DNA of 64,000 bases from Synanceia verrucosa (GCA_029721515.1 CM056556.1:19968645-20032644), one strand, 5' to 3'. Shown: positions 17,595-30,735, counted from the stretch's first letter. The notes: a model not told the origin generated them from the sequence alone. Numbers and translations: made by a program.

Positions 17595-19800
17595 CGGGAA
17601 ATCTTCCTCACACACCACCATCGGACTTTTATCGGCTGTCGGCAATAACTTTCTGCAGCTAGACGGGAAACTCGAGCTTTCCGCGTGTCCAGGAACTAAA
17701 TCACAATCCCGTGCCTGCCTGCCTGCTGTCTGTCTACTGTCGGTTTCTTTCTGTGCTCCACCTACACACTAATTGAACAAACACACCCACCAGGCACGTC
17801 CAGGGGAGTTAAAGGTGCAGTCCAACATTTAGGAAAAAAGTTCAGTCATTGGCTGCTGCTGCTGCTGCTGGGGGAATTCAAAAAAAGCCATTGTAATTTG
17901 CCCACAACCTGAGTGATACATAGTGTGTGTGTGTGTGTGTGTGTGTGTTTGTGTACTTCAACTTTTTGTGCAGTACTTTTCTGAACTTTTAACCCTCTTA
18001 CTGTCAATTTTGATTTAAAAAATGTGTTTTATCTAATTCATCTAAAATGTCATGAATGGTCCCATACTATACTCTTTACAAATATAATAAACTTTCACAA
18101 TTTCCATTGCTTTCTTCCTGGATCAAGTTGACCCAACATGTGTTATGGGGCAATATTATGGTTTCAAGCAGATGAACGCATGAGGTGTTCTGACTAATTA
18201 TATTTTTCAACCATCTTTGATGCGGCGTACAGTTGGATCATTTTAAAGAGGAAGCACCTGATCTCAGCAAACTGCCTCTTTTCAGACGGCTCCCGTAGTA
18301 AGGAACAGAGTCACAATCAAAAATACAAATTCTGTCAACTTCTCTTACTAATCTACTGCTGCAGAAATTAATAACAACATGAGAAATAGTCAACAAAATA
18401 TCAGCCCTTTTCAATATTAAATTGGAAAATAACAATAACCAAATGTTCCCTTAAAGGCTAGTTAGTAGTAAGTGGATCTTGAGTAAAGTTTTTCTCATAC
18501 TTTAGTATGTATATATATTTTTTTATATATCTTTTATATATCAGGAGATGAATAAACTGTGTTGTCTGAATAAAGAGGTGAATAAACCTGTTTCAAACTG
18601 ACAGTCATCAGAGGGCAACAACATCAGAAGTCACTTTCAAATCCAGATTCACTTCCCACTGAGCTTGAAATACAAAGTAAAAGAAAAACAATCCACTGGG
18701 TGCAAAAAGGGATGTAAATCTAGACTTAATAACAACTCACAACCTTTGAAGTCCATTTAGTTATGTGAGAAAAATGTGTCATGTTGTATTTAAATGGCAT
18801 ACACAGATGATTTGAGCTCAACCAGAATCACATGCTCTGTCTGTGACTTGTCGTCATGGGATTCATATCTTCCCTTTGTTGTTCCTCACTGCTCTATGTG
18901 AGGATATGTGACCTGATAAGAGTCATAGATCACAGTATGGTTAAAAATACAGTTATTTCAACATCACTGCTGTATTTTACTACAGCTGTCATGAATCGCT
19001 TGCCCTGCTGGTGAACACTCATTGTGTCTGAAGTCACACTGTCAGCAGATACAGGCCCTACACACATTAACAAAAAGGAAGTTAGTCTTGGTTTTGTAGT
19101 TCTGACTTTGATACTTTGAATATAGTCTGAACTCCGATCCTCTGTTTTTCACCGTTGGATTGGATTTAATTGGACTCATTAGAAATGTTCTTTAGCACTG
19201 TCTTGTTTTTAATTTTCAGTATATTTCACCTGATTCAATGACTTTAATTCCACGTTATGATGTTTTCATAATTTATATTGAATCAGTACTGTAAGCCTTG
19301 AGTAGAAATGTGGAGTGGTGGTTATTAGACAGTTATATTATAGTTAGGGACAGTTTGACAGAGAGTTAGTTGGGAAGATTGATGCCATGCGCATTATCTG
19401 ATCATGAAATATGAAGCTACAGCAAGGAGACATTTAGCTGAGCGTAAAGATTGGAAACAGGGAAACAGCTAGCCTGGCACTGCATCACTTTGTCCAGACA
19501 AGAAGTAGTCCTGTTCAAAACTCTCTGTGAAGCCACAACATGAGGTTTTCCATTACATAAAATGTTGTCATGTTTGTTCACTAATCTGTGTGTTTGGTAA
19601 CCAAACATGACTAGGTCAGATTGCAACAACAAATCAAGAAAGAAAAAAAAAAATGACAGACATTGACCAAGAAACAGCCACGAGCCTGAAGACGAAACTC
19701 ATCCCACAAGAACTGAAACATTATTATTCCTTGCGTTTCGATTTTTCACATTTTAATAGTTTTTACAGATTGCAAAGTGTTTGTAAAGTTAAATTTTAGG
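17595..19800. other. Region between snx22 and the dnai4 3' flank
   Basis: Upstream flank of snx22. It contains a (GCT)n run at 17858-17870 and a (GT)n microsatellite at 17923-17948. No gene seen. Confidence 0.5.
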
Positions 19801-19804
19801 AAGT

Positions 19805-20020
19805 CCATCCATCCATCTTCTTACACTTATCTGGGGTCAGGTCCCTTAGGCAGGGAAGCCCAGACTTCCCTCTCCCCAGCTCTTCTGGAGGGATCCAAAG
19901 GTGTTCCCAGGCCAGCCAAGAGACATTGCTCCATTCTTTCCCAACTCAATAACAAGACCTCAAGATACTTAAACTCCTCCACTTGGGGCAGGATCTCTTC
20001 CTCGAGCTGGAGAAGGCACA
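19805..20020 (-). mobile_element. Rex3/RTE-type LINE 3' fragment, internally deleted
   Basis: The minus strand ends with the typical Rex3 carboxyl coding sequence (RRAGEREVWASLPKGPDPR), followed by GGATGGATGGAC tail units. Upstream LPQVEEFKYLEVLLLS resembles the KYLG region of the RT. Much of the stretch between them is missing. Confidence 0.6.
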
Positions 20021-20050
20021 CCACCCTTTTACACACACACATACAGTATT

Positions 20051-20054
20051 TTTT

Positions 20055-20103
<49 letters not shown>

Positions 20104-20225
20104 TACACACTATATTGCCAAACATTTTTGCTCACCCATCCATATAATCAGAATCAGGTTTTCCAGTCACTTCCATGGCCACAGATGTATAAAATCAAGC
20201 ACCCAGGCATGCAGACTGCTTGATG
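20051..20225 (+). mobile_element. Microsatellite plus Tc1-type terminal fragment
   Basis: A (TA)n(CA)n tract (20051-20108) is followed by CACTATATTGCCAAAC and TATAAAATCAAGCACCCAGG, which match the ends and subterminal part of the Tc1 element at 31270-32480. The middle is deleted. A poly(A) run follows at 20253-20273. Confidence 0.6.
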
Positions 20226-20280
20226 AAATAAAATAAAATAAACTTAATTTGAAAAAAAAAAAAAAAAAAAAAAATCAAGA

Positions 20281-20690
20281 AACCCTGGAAGGTAGGTTAG
20301 GGGGTCTGCCATCATTATCTGCTGCCCTAAATATTGGCTTAGGAGTACTTGTAGGCTGTCACAGTAATTAAGGAAGTGAAGGATTTTTAAAATTTCTGGC
20401 AACTGTCTTTCATAGTGTATCTGATCTTTTCAAGTTTGAGAAAGTGCACTGAAATGAGCTATCTTTACCTTTAGCTTTAAGGGAGTGGGCTTCAGGCATT
20501 CTACCAAATAAGGCAGAAATAGGATTAGGAGTGATGTATTTTTGAAACACATTGGAATATGCACTAAATATGTTGGTCCAACGTAACGTAAGGTTGGGAC
20601 AGGACCAGAACATGTATGTGATCTGCTTTTAAATTGTAATTTAATCTTGGAAACCAGCTGTATCAGCATGTAAATCATTTGAAAGGTGAA
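20281..20690 (-). mobile_element. L1-like LINE fragment
   Basis: The minus strand encodes MFWSCPNLTLRWTNIFSAYS and YITPNPISALFGRMPEAH, the carboxyl part of a fish L1/Tx1 ORF2. A frameshift splits the reading near 20600. Confidence 0.55.
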
Positions 20691-20972
20691 ATCAGGAAGT
20701 TGTTGTTGTTGTATACATGAGAATCACAAGAGTTTCACCACTAGGCACGTAGTCTGAATTCCCTCTTCTGAATCTCTCGTTAACGCAAGCCCCCATACCC
20801 TCACGCACTGAAGTTTGTCATTTTTAGACATACCAGCTGCTCTGGGGAGCGTGATGAAATTTGTCAGAGCCAGAGGGCGAATGAAAGAAAGCACTGTCAT
20901 CCAGAATAACTGTGTTCGCTGCTGCACTCTTGAGTTCTGCACAAAGTTTGACTATGTTTGACTATTCAGCTG

Positions 20973-20978
20973 TTTATT
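20973..20978 (-). promoter_or_regulatory. Candidate polyadenylation signal of dnai4
   Basis: The minus strand reads AATAAA about 100 bases past the dnai4 stop codon. It is the first canonical hexamer downstream of the stop. The assignment is by position only. Confidence 0.45.
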
Positions 20979-21077
20979 CACATGTACTACACAATAACAA
21001 CATTTTTAGACATAAAGGAAAAACTGCTTGACACGACTGCTTACCTTTTCATTTAAATAGTATGTTTAAAAGTAAAT

Positions 21078-24000
21078 CTACTTTAACAATGCAGCGTGAA
21101 TAATGTCCTCCAGGCTGTTCACCTGAAAGAAAAAGCAAAAGAGACTGTTTGTCCTGTGTGCTTGTATGCTCTGCAAGCTTCCTTGATATATGAATAAATT
21201 AATATGTGAATGCTTATGTTAAGCATTTTGCAATAGGCTGCATGTGGAATATCATATTGGTTGCCTTAGTTTTACCTGCTTGCCCTCTCCCAAACTGAGG
21301 TTCTTGAGCTCGTAGACAGTCACTTGCCCATCGCTGTCCCCAAGGACAACACAGTCTGTCCCCCTGGCAAACAGCAGCGATGTCATCATTGAACCAGATG
21401 CAGCATGGTGCACAATGGTTGGGTGCATGCTATAAGGAGATGTTCATATTTACTGGACAGATCACTCTGCCTGGTTCATGTTTCAAATCAGATAAAAGCA
21501 TCAAATGAGTGTAAACAGATAGTTAAAACATAAATTTAGAGGAGTAAACAAAAAAATGAGGTCCTCTGTTATAGCAGTGCTGTTGAATGTTTTCACTTAG
21601 GACAGCAAGGGGCGTAGTTTTACCGTTTATTAAAGCTGTGTTTTTACATAGAGGTCAGATGGCTGGGAAAACACGAAGTACAATATACACAAGTGTGTAT
21701 TCACATGTTGGTTAATTATTATGTAACTCAATATAAAAATACATTGGTTCGGTGCTGTCTGATATACTTGTTGAAATCCATGTTTTATGCAATTTTGGGG
21801 TTTAGGATGGCAGATGCTTAAGGAGTAAAAACCAGTTTACAGTGAACTACCACTACTACCAGTGGGCCAGTGAAGCTTGTTATCCTTGAGTTAGGTAGGA
21901 AGTCGTTTGATGAGCGTTCCTGATTTGCTGTTTTTTTTTTCCTTGAAAATATGATTTGGAACAGTATAAGCATATTCTGGAACATTTTCCTTCAATTTAT
22001 TTATTCATATTGACAGAAAAAAAATCAGAATAAGATAAATATCAGAAAAGACAAACAATCCCACAAAATAGCATTTGAAGTTGGGTGTGGCTTCAAAAGC
22101 GAGAGCCAGAACCCTACAAATACGGGAGCTCTACAGGTGTGACTCACATGCTTGAATTCAGGTCCCACACCTCCACCTGCTGTCCATTAATGGCAGCAAA
22201 CACTGTGGGCCAGTTTGGAGACCACCTGGCGGAATACACGGCCCTCGGGGTGGATGAGAAGCTCAACACAGGGGTCAAGCGGCCCTGCTTCCAAAGCTGG
22301 ACAGTCCAGTCACAGGAGCAACTCAAGAACACATCAGCACTAAATGGAGACCATTCAATGTGGTTCACAGTGTGCTGAGAGAGAATAACATGATATATTG
22401 AGTGAGTATACAGATGTTATTTTACCAAATTACTATTTTTACCAGTTTGGTCTGCAGTCAAAGCATCATCCCTGACACTGAAAAGTTTAGTTTGACATAA
22501 TAATTTAATATTGTGTTGGTCCCCTTTTTGCTGCCAAAACAGTGCTGACCTGACTGGTGAAGGTGTGCTGTGGTGTCTGGCACCTTTCTATCAGAAGCAG
22601 AATTAACTTTGTTGGCAATTTGAACTGAGTAACTTGTCTGTTGGATCAGACCACCAGGACCGGCATTCGCTCCCCACCTGCATCAATGAGCCTTGGCTTC
22701 TCATGACCCTGTCTCTGGTTCACCGCTGGTCCTTCCTTGGACCACTTTTGAGAGATCCTGACCACTGCAGACCAGGAACATCCCACAAGAGCTGCAGTTC
22801 TGGAGATGCTCTGACCCAGTCGTCTAACCATTACTGTTTGATTCTTGTCAAACTAACTGAAATCCTTATGCTTGCCTATTTTTCCTGCTTCTAACAAATC
22901 AACCTTGAGGAAAAAAATGTTAATTTGTTGCCTTATAGCAAGGAATAGCAAGTTAACTTTGGGCTTAAACTAACTTTTTAGGTGTCATGGATGATGTTTT
23001 GACTGAAAACCAACCTGCAAAACAAAAGAGCAATTGAGTTGTTCCCACTTGCAGATTCAAAAAAAATAAATAAATACTTCAAGCAAGTTCAATTGACTGT
23101 CTTCGTTGCGCTTTAGATTCACTGGGATATACTGTCATCGACCATGTGTGCATTTACATTATTTCAAACATCCCAGAAACAAAGGTTTTATCCAGATGTA
23201 CTTACTAAGTGTTTTTCATAAGTGCAGAGAAAAGTCTGACTGTCAGAGACGGAGCACTCGTAGATAGAGCCATCCTGTGTGCCAACCAGATATATTGTGG
23301 GATTCTGCAGGACAAGAGCAATACATGAGAAATACATGATTTTGAACTCAGAGAAACACACAGTCAGAAAAGAAGTTAATCTTAAATTGAATGCATTTTT
23401 CTCCCACAGAAATAGCTTAGTATTTGATTTCTGTGACCAACTTACTGATGGATGAAAGTCAACACAAAGACCAGGAGTCACTGCTGCTGAGCAAAAATCT
23501 ACTTCAATTCTCCTCCCTGTTTTCTTCTCAAGATGTGCATCCTTCTTTAGCTCCATCAGTTCTGAGAACATGTTTTTTGTTTGTTTTTTAGAAAAGACAG
23601 ATGTTACAACCAGGATTATTGTGTTAGGGTGCTGATACAGGGTTCACTTGTAAATAATTTACATGAAAGTGATGAACAAATAACAAATTTGATGGACAGG
23701 TTATGATCTACAGTCAGGTGTAGTGATGATATTGATACTGAGCTTTGCTGTTTCCCTGCCTTTTAGAATCAAAGAGCACTTTTGTCAAATGATATTTCAA
23801 AAAGTTACAATATATAACTGTTTACTTCCAAATCTACAATGTTTACTTTTAAAAAGACTGAATCATGTGTTAAAACTGTTGAAACTACAGCCTGCTGCAG
23901 AAAACGGCACCTATGCTGTTAAGTTGATCGTTACAGTCGATCCACTTGTTAATCCTGCCATCTGATGACACAGTGATGAGAACTTCTGTCTTCTGTGATG

Positions 24001-27000
24001 GGAGTGCTTGTTTGATCCACTTGGCCTGCACCACTGGATACTGTTGCTTTTCGGGACACTTGCTGCCAAACAGAAATATTAGTAAAGTTAACAGAAATGG
24101 GTCCAGTGGCATGAAATGAGGGTTTATTTCCAGTCTACCATCCACACAAACACTTACACACAGTCCTCACCTGCTGTTGGTGATACATGAGCCGTCCTGA
24201 CTCTGGAAGTTGTAGATGGCTACAGTGCCGTCGTACATCCCTACAGCCAGCTGGCTGGGGTTTGTGGATGAGAAATCCATAGACGTCACACAATTATCAC
24301 AGTGGATGGCACACACCGGCCACTGCACATGGGACATGTTTGAATCTGTCACTCTTATGAATCCAACATAGCTGCCCAATGAATCAACTACTCAACTGTA
24401 TTTATACTAGCTCGTTGAGCCGTGGTGCTGGTAGATAAATATACCGTAATGTTTTTGAGGGACCAGCAGCAGATTAAACTTGGTTTCTGTTTCCTGACAT
24501 CACAGTCACTGTAGCCCACTGCCAGGATGTCCTTATAGGAAGTACAAACAGAATTTTAAGTGAAGTGTGTGAAATCTGGCCTGTACAATAAGCAATAATA
24601 AAAAAGACTGCTTTCATCTTTGCCTTGAATCTTACTTCACAGTCTAGGCCCTAATTAGGATCAATAAAGTAATTCTTTCTATTCTATATTATGTAAAACA
24701 TGTCTTCGTATGAATGGTTATGAATGTGTGTGAAAGTAGCTGGTTGTTGGCGCGGTTGTAGGTGCAAAATGGCAGCTCGCTTCTGTCAGTCTGCCCCAGG
24801 GCAGCTGTGGCTACAATGTAGCTTACCACCACTGGTATGACTGGTGTGAATGAATAATGGCTTCTGTAAAAACCTGCGCTTTGGGTGTCATAAAAGGCGC
24901 TATATAAATCCAAGCCATCATTATGATTATTATTTCTTCTTTCTTCTATGAAGAAGAAAGTCAATCAAATGAGAATAACATTTCAGCTTGGGTTTACAAT
25001 TCAGAAAAACACCAAATGACAATGACCATGCTCGTATCAACAATTTGTTCTGCTGCGACTAGTTAGGGTGTTAGTTTTTGGTCTATGTTACCTACTGGGT
25101 TCTCCATGCTCATGGCCATGCATGTCACGTTATATCCTTTGGTGAGGTTGCAGCTGAAAGCCCAGAGACGTTCCAGAGTTGGCGATAAAGAGCTTTCCTT
25201 GCCCTGTTCCTCAGTCCCAGGCTTAACTGTGCTTTCATCGTCTTACAAAATAAACATTATTACACTGTATATCGTATTTATTTCAATGCGCTTAGATTTC
25301 ATAACTGTTGTTGTTTAGGTGGAGCAAAAGCAGAAATGGTGCACCTATACCAACAATGTAAGAAAGAAGTGATAATCTGAGTTTACCTTCTAGTATGGGC
25401 AGCCGTCTGTAAGCAGCAAGCTTGAGTTGAAGGATGTTTGCCAAGATGCTCCTCTCCATCACTAACAAGCTGTGTTGAAAGGACTCTGACAACATGATCA
25501 GCTGTTGGTCGCACTCGGAATTTAAACTGTTCCTGCACATTTCCATTTCTGTAAGTTAATGTAAGTTAACTGTAAGTTAATGGCATTTCCTAAGGAAATT
25601 ATAAATAAGAAAATAATAGATGCCTGTTATTGCAAAACTAGTGTTAACAACCCACCAGCATGTGTGCAAGGTGTGAAGTATTGTTACCTGTGCTGTCTGT
25701 GGTGTTGCTCTGTGGTCCTCTTTTCTCTCGACCTATGCAGGTGTTGGCAGTAATCCTCGGATAGCCAGCCTTCTCACTTTCAAGGATTTCATTTTGGTCA
25801 CAGAAACAGTCATAAATGTCCCAAACAGTCGCAAATGTGCCTATGGACAGAGCGAAATTCAACTGTCTACTTTGAAAAACTGAACACTGATAACCCCAAT
25901 TGCAAAATCCACCAAAATGTGCATTTTTATCTAGATATTGTGGCAAATCTTGTACTGTGTGTAACAGTCACAGAGGCTGGATACCCAACTGCATCAATCA
26001 ATCTATATAATGATTCCTATTAATCAATTCTTATTAACGAAAAGTCTACTACTACTACTAAAAGTAAACATTACCCAATAATTAAAGAATAATTAAGACC
26101 AACCTTTATCTACTGTGACTGCCTTGTCAGTCTGGACCTGTTTGGTTTTAGGTGCGCCAAAGAATGTCTGCGATGATCGCGCCACATATCTATCGTTGCC
26201 CATTCTGCTCTTACACAGCTCAGCGTATTGAATGTTTCTCTCCCTGTGAGAATAAAGTTAAAATGTGAACAGCTTGTTACCACCAAGGCACAGAACATAA
26301 ACTGACAAACATCTCAAATCATCTTGTGCAGTCTGTGACAGCCTGTTCCCATGTTAAAGTCATGAAGTGCAACTTAAGGTGCTTGTTTCACATTTTAGAT
26401 CTTGCTTAATAATTAGGAATGTCAACTAACACTCACTTAATAGCTTGTGCAACATCAGCATCCTCTGACATAATGGTGCTGGGTGGAATATCCAGCAGTG
26501 AAATTGTGTCTGTCTCAGAGAGGAAGATATCAACCACCTCACCCAACATCTCTTCTGTTACATCTTGTTTCACATTGTCACTTTGCCTCGTCACCACTGG
26601 CAGGGAATAAAAGACAAAAAAATCATATATAAATACATGTACAAAATACCACAAAAGACTAGGTACTATAAACGTCATTTCATCATATGATGATGTAGTT
26701 TTGATTGTATTATGCAAAACGCATTTTACAATACTATATATTATCACAGTACTCATTTTACACACAGTATAGGATATGATAGGGGGATGAAAGAGGAAAC
26801 AGTATTTTTTTTTATAATACTAACCAATTGGAGTTGGAGGGTTTATTGGTATGTCTTCTTTAGGAACACTTTCATCAGTCAATGACGTTGTGGTAGACAG
26901 ACTGGCTAGTTGGCGGCTTCTCATAAATGAGGTGCAAAAAAAAAAAAAAAGTCATAACTGCGAACATGTTTGAGGTAAAGTCATCATACGTTATAATGGA

Positions 27001-28929
27001 AATTTTGCATTAAGCAGTCTCCACTCATCGCTCATCAGTTAGAGAATCAGAGGGTGTATGTGAATGTTGCCACCTAGTACCTGAGAGAGGGCACATTGAA
27101 GCTTGAAGTGGATTGAAAGTGGCCTGATCCTGAGCTGGAAGAGATTTCATCCAGAAAGAATCTGTCCGGTTTGGACTGCATGTCTCCTGGCTCTGCATGA
27201 TACAGGGGCAGTGGCGTGACATCATTGCCATCATCACCCAACACCTGCTAGGATGAGAACCACAGCAAGAGTCAGTATAACAAGCATTTACTTTATGATT
27301 GCCCCTTATCGACCACATTTTAGGGAGATACAAAAATAAAGAAATGTATTTTCAGTAAAACCGCTCAAATTACCAGGGGCTGCTCTGAGTCTTTCAGGGG
27401 GAGCTCTAAAAATTGTCCATATTAAACTGTATTCTATCTTTCCCAGAATGAGGTACTGGAAATGAAAAAGGAAGAAACATATCCTGGCTGTGTGTGTGCT
27501 CATCAATGATAATTTGTTCTTAACATTTGTCTCAATTAACATTCGTCTGCTGTGGCCATGTGGGTGCTGGACTAGAATGGCAAGATTTACGTCACCACCT
27601 GAACTCCTCATTAGTGAGCGGTGACTGGGACAGTTTGACACAACTCTTTTGGTGCTGTTTTGATCAATTTTTCTGAGTGTGTTCTCCCCAAAATCGGGAT
27701 GTCGAGACTATGACACAGTTGATTCGTTTTGTTTCAATGAGAGTCACTCGATATCAGAGCTTGTTTCAGCACCATGGATAGGGCTGTTTGGTGACCATAC
27801 ATTGTTTGCACTGGTGATTTAATTTCTTGTGTTCTTTTTGGGTTGTTGGTATTATTCTCATATTAAATGTTTCTGACAGTATTAATCACATTGCCGTGTT
27901 CACACTTAATTATATGCGCATGTGTGTGAATTGGAAAATCATGGTGTCACTGTAAAATAGGGCACACTGAAATCCATTTTTGAAAATGAGGCATTTACAA
28001 AATATTATGGCATACGAACCACAACAGTGAACACCTGCCAACATACATGGTACATGTAAGGAACAGACCTTAAAAATATGAAATAAAGTATAACATGAGA
28101 CAAAATGACATTGAAGATAAATTATTAAAGTATAATACTTCTGTACACTTTCATAGTTATTCTAGGGGTCCTTGAATATTTTTAGTTTTTCCGTGATACG
28201 GAAAGCCACTGAAACCTGCTGTGGGGGAAGACATTTAGATGTTATATTTAGTTGTTTATCTTTAACTTTTAATGTAACATGGGCAAATGTAACGTGCATT
28301 GAGTAGATATTATGTCTTTCCATATACACTGAATGTCTTTTGATAGGCCACTGGCCTCAAAACCTAAACGTAGGTAGCCCATCTATGATGCTAACTGGAA
28401 CTTCGGAGCTGCCGCCGCTCAGGACACAACCATGGCAGCTCTGAAGGCAGGTATTATTAATAACAATAATAACAATAAATCTTTGTGGTGAGAGATGTCG
28501 CTCTGCCAAGACAATTGGTAGCCTCTACTACGACAATATGGTATTGTGTGTACAACAAGCAAATAACAAGCCTATGAGATGAGCGCCTTCGTAAGCTAGC
28601 TAGCTACAGAATGGATCCGTTGGGATGGAGGGGATACTAATACCAAGACAACATCATTACTGACATGAAATGGGACACTTACAAAACATTTAGCCGAACG
28701 TCATTTACATTAAATAGATACCTGAACCGCAGTTGGATCGGTATTATCTTCACTGTTAAATCCACCGACCAAGATGGAACTTGATCGGCTACTGGGAGAT
28801 CTAGGAGATAGCAAAATAACAACCGACTTTGACAGTTAGGACTGGCGTAGGCGTGTTCCACTGAGCAAAATTTATGTTCATTAACTTGTGTAAAACTTAC
28901 AAGTTGGGCATCCTACTACTTTTCTTCAT
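21078..28929 (-). CDS. dnai4: Dynein axonemal intermediate chain 4 (WD40), 17 coding exons
   Basis: The coding exons, in order of translation, are 28901-28929, 28722-28800, 27081-27244, 26825-26919, 26437-26596, 26104-26243, 25688-25840, 25387-25548, 25096-25241, 24445-24531, 24171-24322, 23911-24062, 23446-23561, 23206-23304, 22148-22374, 21276-21429 and 21078-21122. All are flanked by GT-AG, all phases agree, and they sum to 2160 nt (719 aa plus stop). Diagnostic pieces are GNDVTPLPL in exon 3, VDIFLSETDT in exon 5, GNDRYVARSSQTFFGAPK in exon 6, LERLWAFSCNLTKG in exon 9, and WD40 blades from about residue 330, including LAVGMYDGTVAIYN, YLVGTQDGSIYEC, FLSCSCDWTVQLW and VVLGDSDGQVTVYEL. DNAI4 (WDR78) is an intermediate chain of an inner-arm dynein in motile cilia. 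Human DNAI4 is longer at the amino end. The short first exon (MKKSSRMPN) is inferred from a good GTAAGT donor in the right phase, so it is the weakest part. Introns hold Tc1 and SINE debris. Confidence 0.93.
22490..22840 (-). mobile_element. Tc1-like transposase remnant in a dnai4 intron
   Basis: The minus strand encodes VRRLGQSISRTAALVGCSWS, then VVRISQKWSKEG and DAGGERMPVLV. This is the helix-turn-helix amino part of a Tc1-type transposase. It lies between dnai4 exons 14 and 15. The catalytic part is missing. Confidence 0.65.
24690..24940 (+). mobile_element. SINE/LINE 3'-tail fragment in a dnai4 intron
   Basis: GGTTATGAATGTGTGTGAAA through GGCGCTATATAAATCCAAG followed by ATTATTATT is a common 3' module shared by fish SINEs and L2 LINEs. 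It sits between dnai4 exons 9 and 10. Confidence 0.5.
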
Positions 28930-29145
28930 TTTTCTCACATTTTTTAGTGACACAATTTGTGTGTGCAGTAATGTGTAGGGCTAACCTTCGACTTCCTTTT
29001 CAACAGTCGAAGCTTCGGGACTCCAAACGAATTATTCGAAGGTTCAACGGTCGGGGGGGTGGTGAAGACGACAATGCAACCCCACTCTACCGCTAATCAG
29101 CACAGAAATGCAATAAATAAATAAACCGGAAACACGATAGTCAAC

Positions 29146-29157
29146 GCTGCCAGTAAC
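29146..29157. promoter_or_regulatory. Candidate RFX X-box upstream of dnai4
   Basis: GCTGCCAGTAAC matches the X-box consensus GTNRCC-N(0-3)-RGYAAC at 11 of 12 defined positions with no spacer, about 220 bases upstream of the inferred dnai4 start codon. RFX factors drive many motile-cilia genes through such sites near the promoter. The match could be chance. Confidence 0.25.
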
Positions 29158-29256
29158 CGTGCAGGTGTCACGACGCTTTTATTCTGAAAGGGCTTGCGCG
29201 TCCGTGCCGTGTTAGCGAATTACCGTTAGCTTGCGGCTACATATTAAATCCCTGAG

Positions 29257-29604
29257 GCCCGTTGCACAAAAGTAGGATTCAGACATGCAGGATAAGTGAC
29301 TGAGTTGTGCTCAACCAATCCAAAACAAAAGAGACCAGGCTCAATCGGTTGCACAAAGTCCTAGCCAGGATGCGCGAACACGGATTGAGCAAGCCAAGTG
29401 AAACCTATCCAGAATTAGTGCGCGCATGCTGCTTCCTCTAATAGACCCCGAGATCGACCACAGATTCACCGATTCACCATGGCAACGAGAGCGGCGTTCT
29501 TTTCCCTGTCGGAGGCAGAAATCCTCATGGAGGCTAAGAGAGGTGAAGGACCAAATCAAACAGAAAGGAAACCCTGCCGCTACCACTGCAGGATGTCTTC
29601 TGCC
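29257..29604 (+). mobile_element. Harbinger remnant with Myb/SANT-like ORF start
   Basis: The segment starts with GGCCCGTTGCACAAAAGTAG, a terminus of the type seen on fish Harbinger elements. From 29479 it encodes MATRAAFFSLSEAEILMEAK, the start of the Myb/SANT-like accessory protein. After a frameshift REVKDQIKQKGNPAAT continues the same domain. It is cut at 29604, where a TTAA-flanked element begins. It lies upstream of dnai4. Confidence 0.55.
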
Positions 29605-30264
29605 TTAAAGGCACAATATGTAATTTTTTAAAGTATTTTATTACCTCAAATCAACTTCTTCATTCATAAATAGACCCTAATTGGTGTAAAATAACCTATA
29701 CCAACAATCTGACTTATCCTCCTGGGCAAAGAATCAGTTATCTGCCTTTACATAGAGTGGGTCGCTAATACAGAGGCTTCCATGTCTTTCCGGTCTATCA
29801 AAAACTATGAACTGCCAAGAGGGACATAAAGCACTACCTGCTAGTACCCATAGGACAAATGCATTTCTGCATTTTGCGATTCAGTTTTCACAGAGAAGCA
29901 GGGTGGAGATGCGGGTTTTACTTACCCGGCACTAAACTAAAACCTGCACTGTACTTTTGGTCATAATACAAGACCATACTTATGCCACGCCGAATCCTCA
30001 TCGTCAAAAAAGCATAAAAGGGCCATAAAATGACCAGAGCTCCGGGCCGGGGATCCGCGGTGAGTGGCCTCCTGGGAGTGCCCCATGCCCGACCACTGCC
30101 GATCGGAGACTGCCGGGAAGTCCTCCGACTGGAGAAGGGCTGTGGAGGTCCAGGGAAAAATGACTGGAGCTCCGGGCCAGGTGCATAGTTCCAACCATGT
30201 TGCAATGCATGCAAAGTCAAATTTAACCAGTAGATGGGAGAAAAATTACATGGTGTCCGTTTAA
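29605..30264. mobile_element. 660-bp non-autonomous element flanked by TTAA
   Basis: TTAA occurs at both edges (29605-29608 and 30261-30264). Imperfect terminal inverted repeats of about 24 bases sit just inside: AAGGCACAATATGTAATTTT on the left and, inverted on the right, GGACACCATGTAATTTTTC. TTAA targets are typical of piggyBac- and Kolobok-type transposons. No transposase is encoded. The interior is GC-rich. Confidence 0.55.
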
Positions 30265-30735
30265 GAAATCACTTGGAGCAACTCAGGTTTGATGTCAGGT
30301 TTATTCAACACTTGGGTGATAGGAAAATGGATCAGTAACAGTTCTTTCTGTTGACAAGACAGCATGAGCTCAATCTGAAAGGATAGCACCGAGCTAGCGT
30401 TAATATTAGCATTAGTGCTGAGTTTTTTTTACTGGCGATAAAACACGGAAAATACACAGTTAACAAACAAAAACATGGTGAAATTAATCCAGGACACACA
30501 ATATACAAGAACACACCGCCAGCCCAACTTCCACTCGGCTAATCATACAGTTATCATTCATTTTCTTCAGAGATTCAGACAACATTACCTCTACAGTCAA
30601 TCTTACCCGGGTCTGAGGACCACCCACTATCCTTTGCTGCATAACTTTACTAAGTGCAGTAACAAATTGCGACAGCAGATGGCGTAGTTCCATTTAGCTG
30701 GATTTAACTCTGAACGTTACTTACTCTGTTACTTA
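30265..30735. other. Unassigned stretch
   Basis: Nothing identifiable is seen between the TTAA element and the first Tc1 element. Confidence 0.5.

Noticed and set aside
29470..29483. X-box-like TTCACCATGGCAAC upstream of dnai4
   Set aside because: It coincides with the start codon region of the Harbinger Myb/SANT frame, so the likeness is explained by coding sequence.
29918..30220. 100-codon minus-strand ORF and overlapping ones
   Set aside because: Inside the TTAA-flanked element; three frames are open because of GC-rich sequence, and none resembles a known domain.
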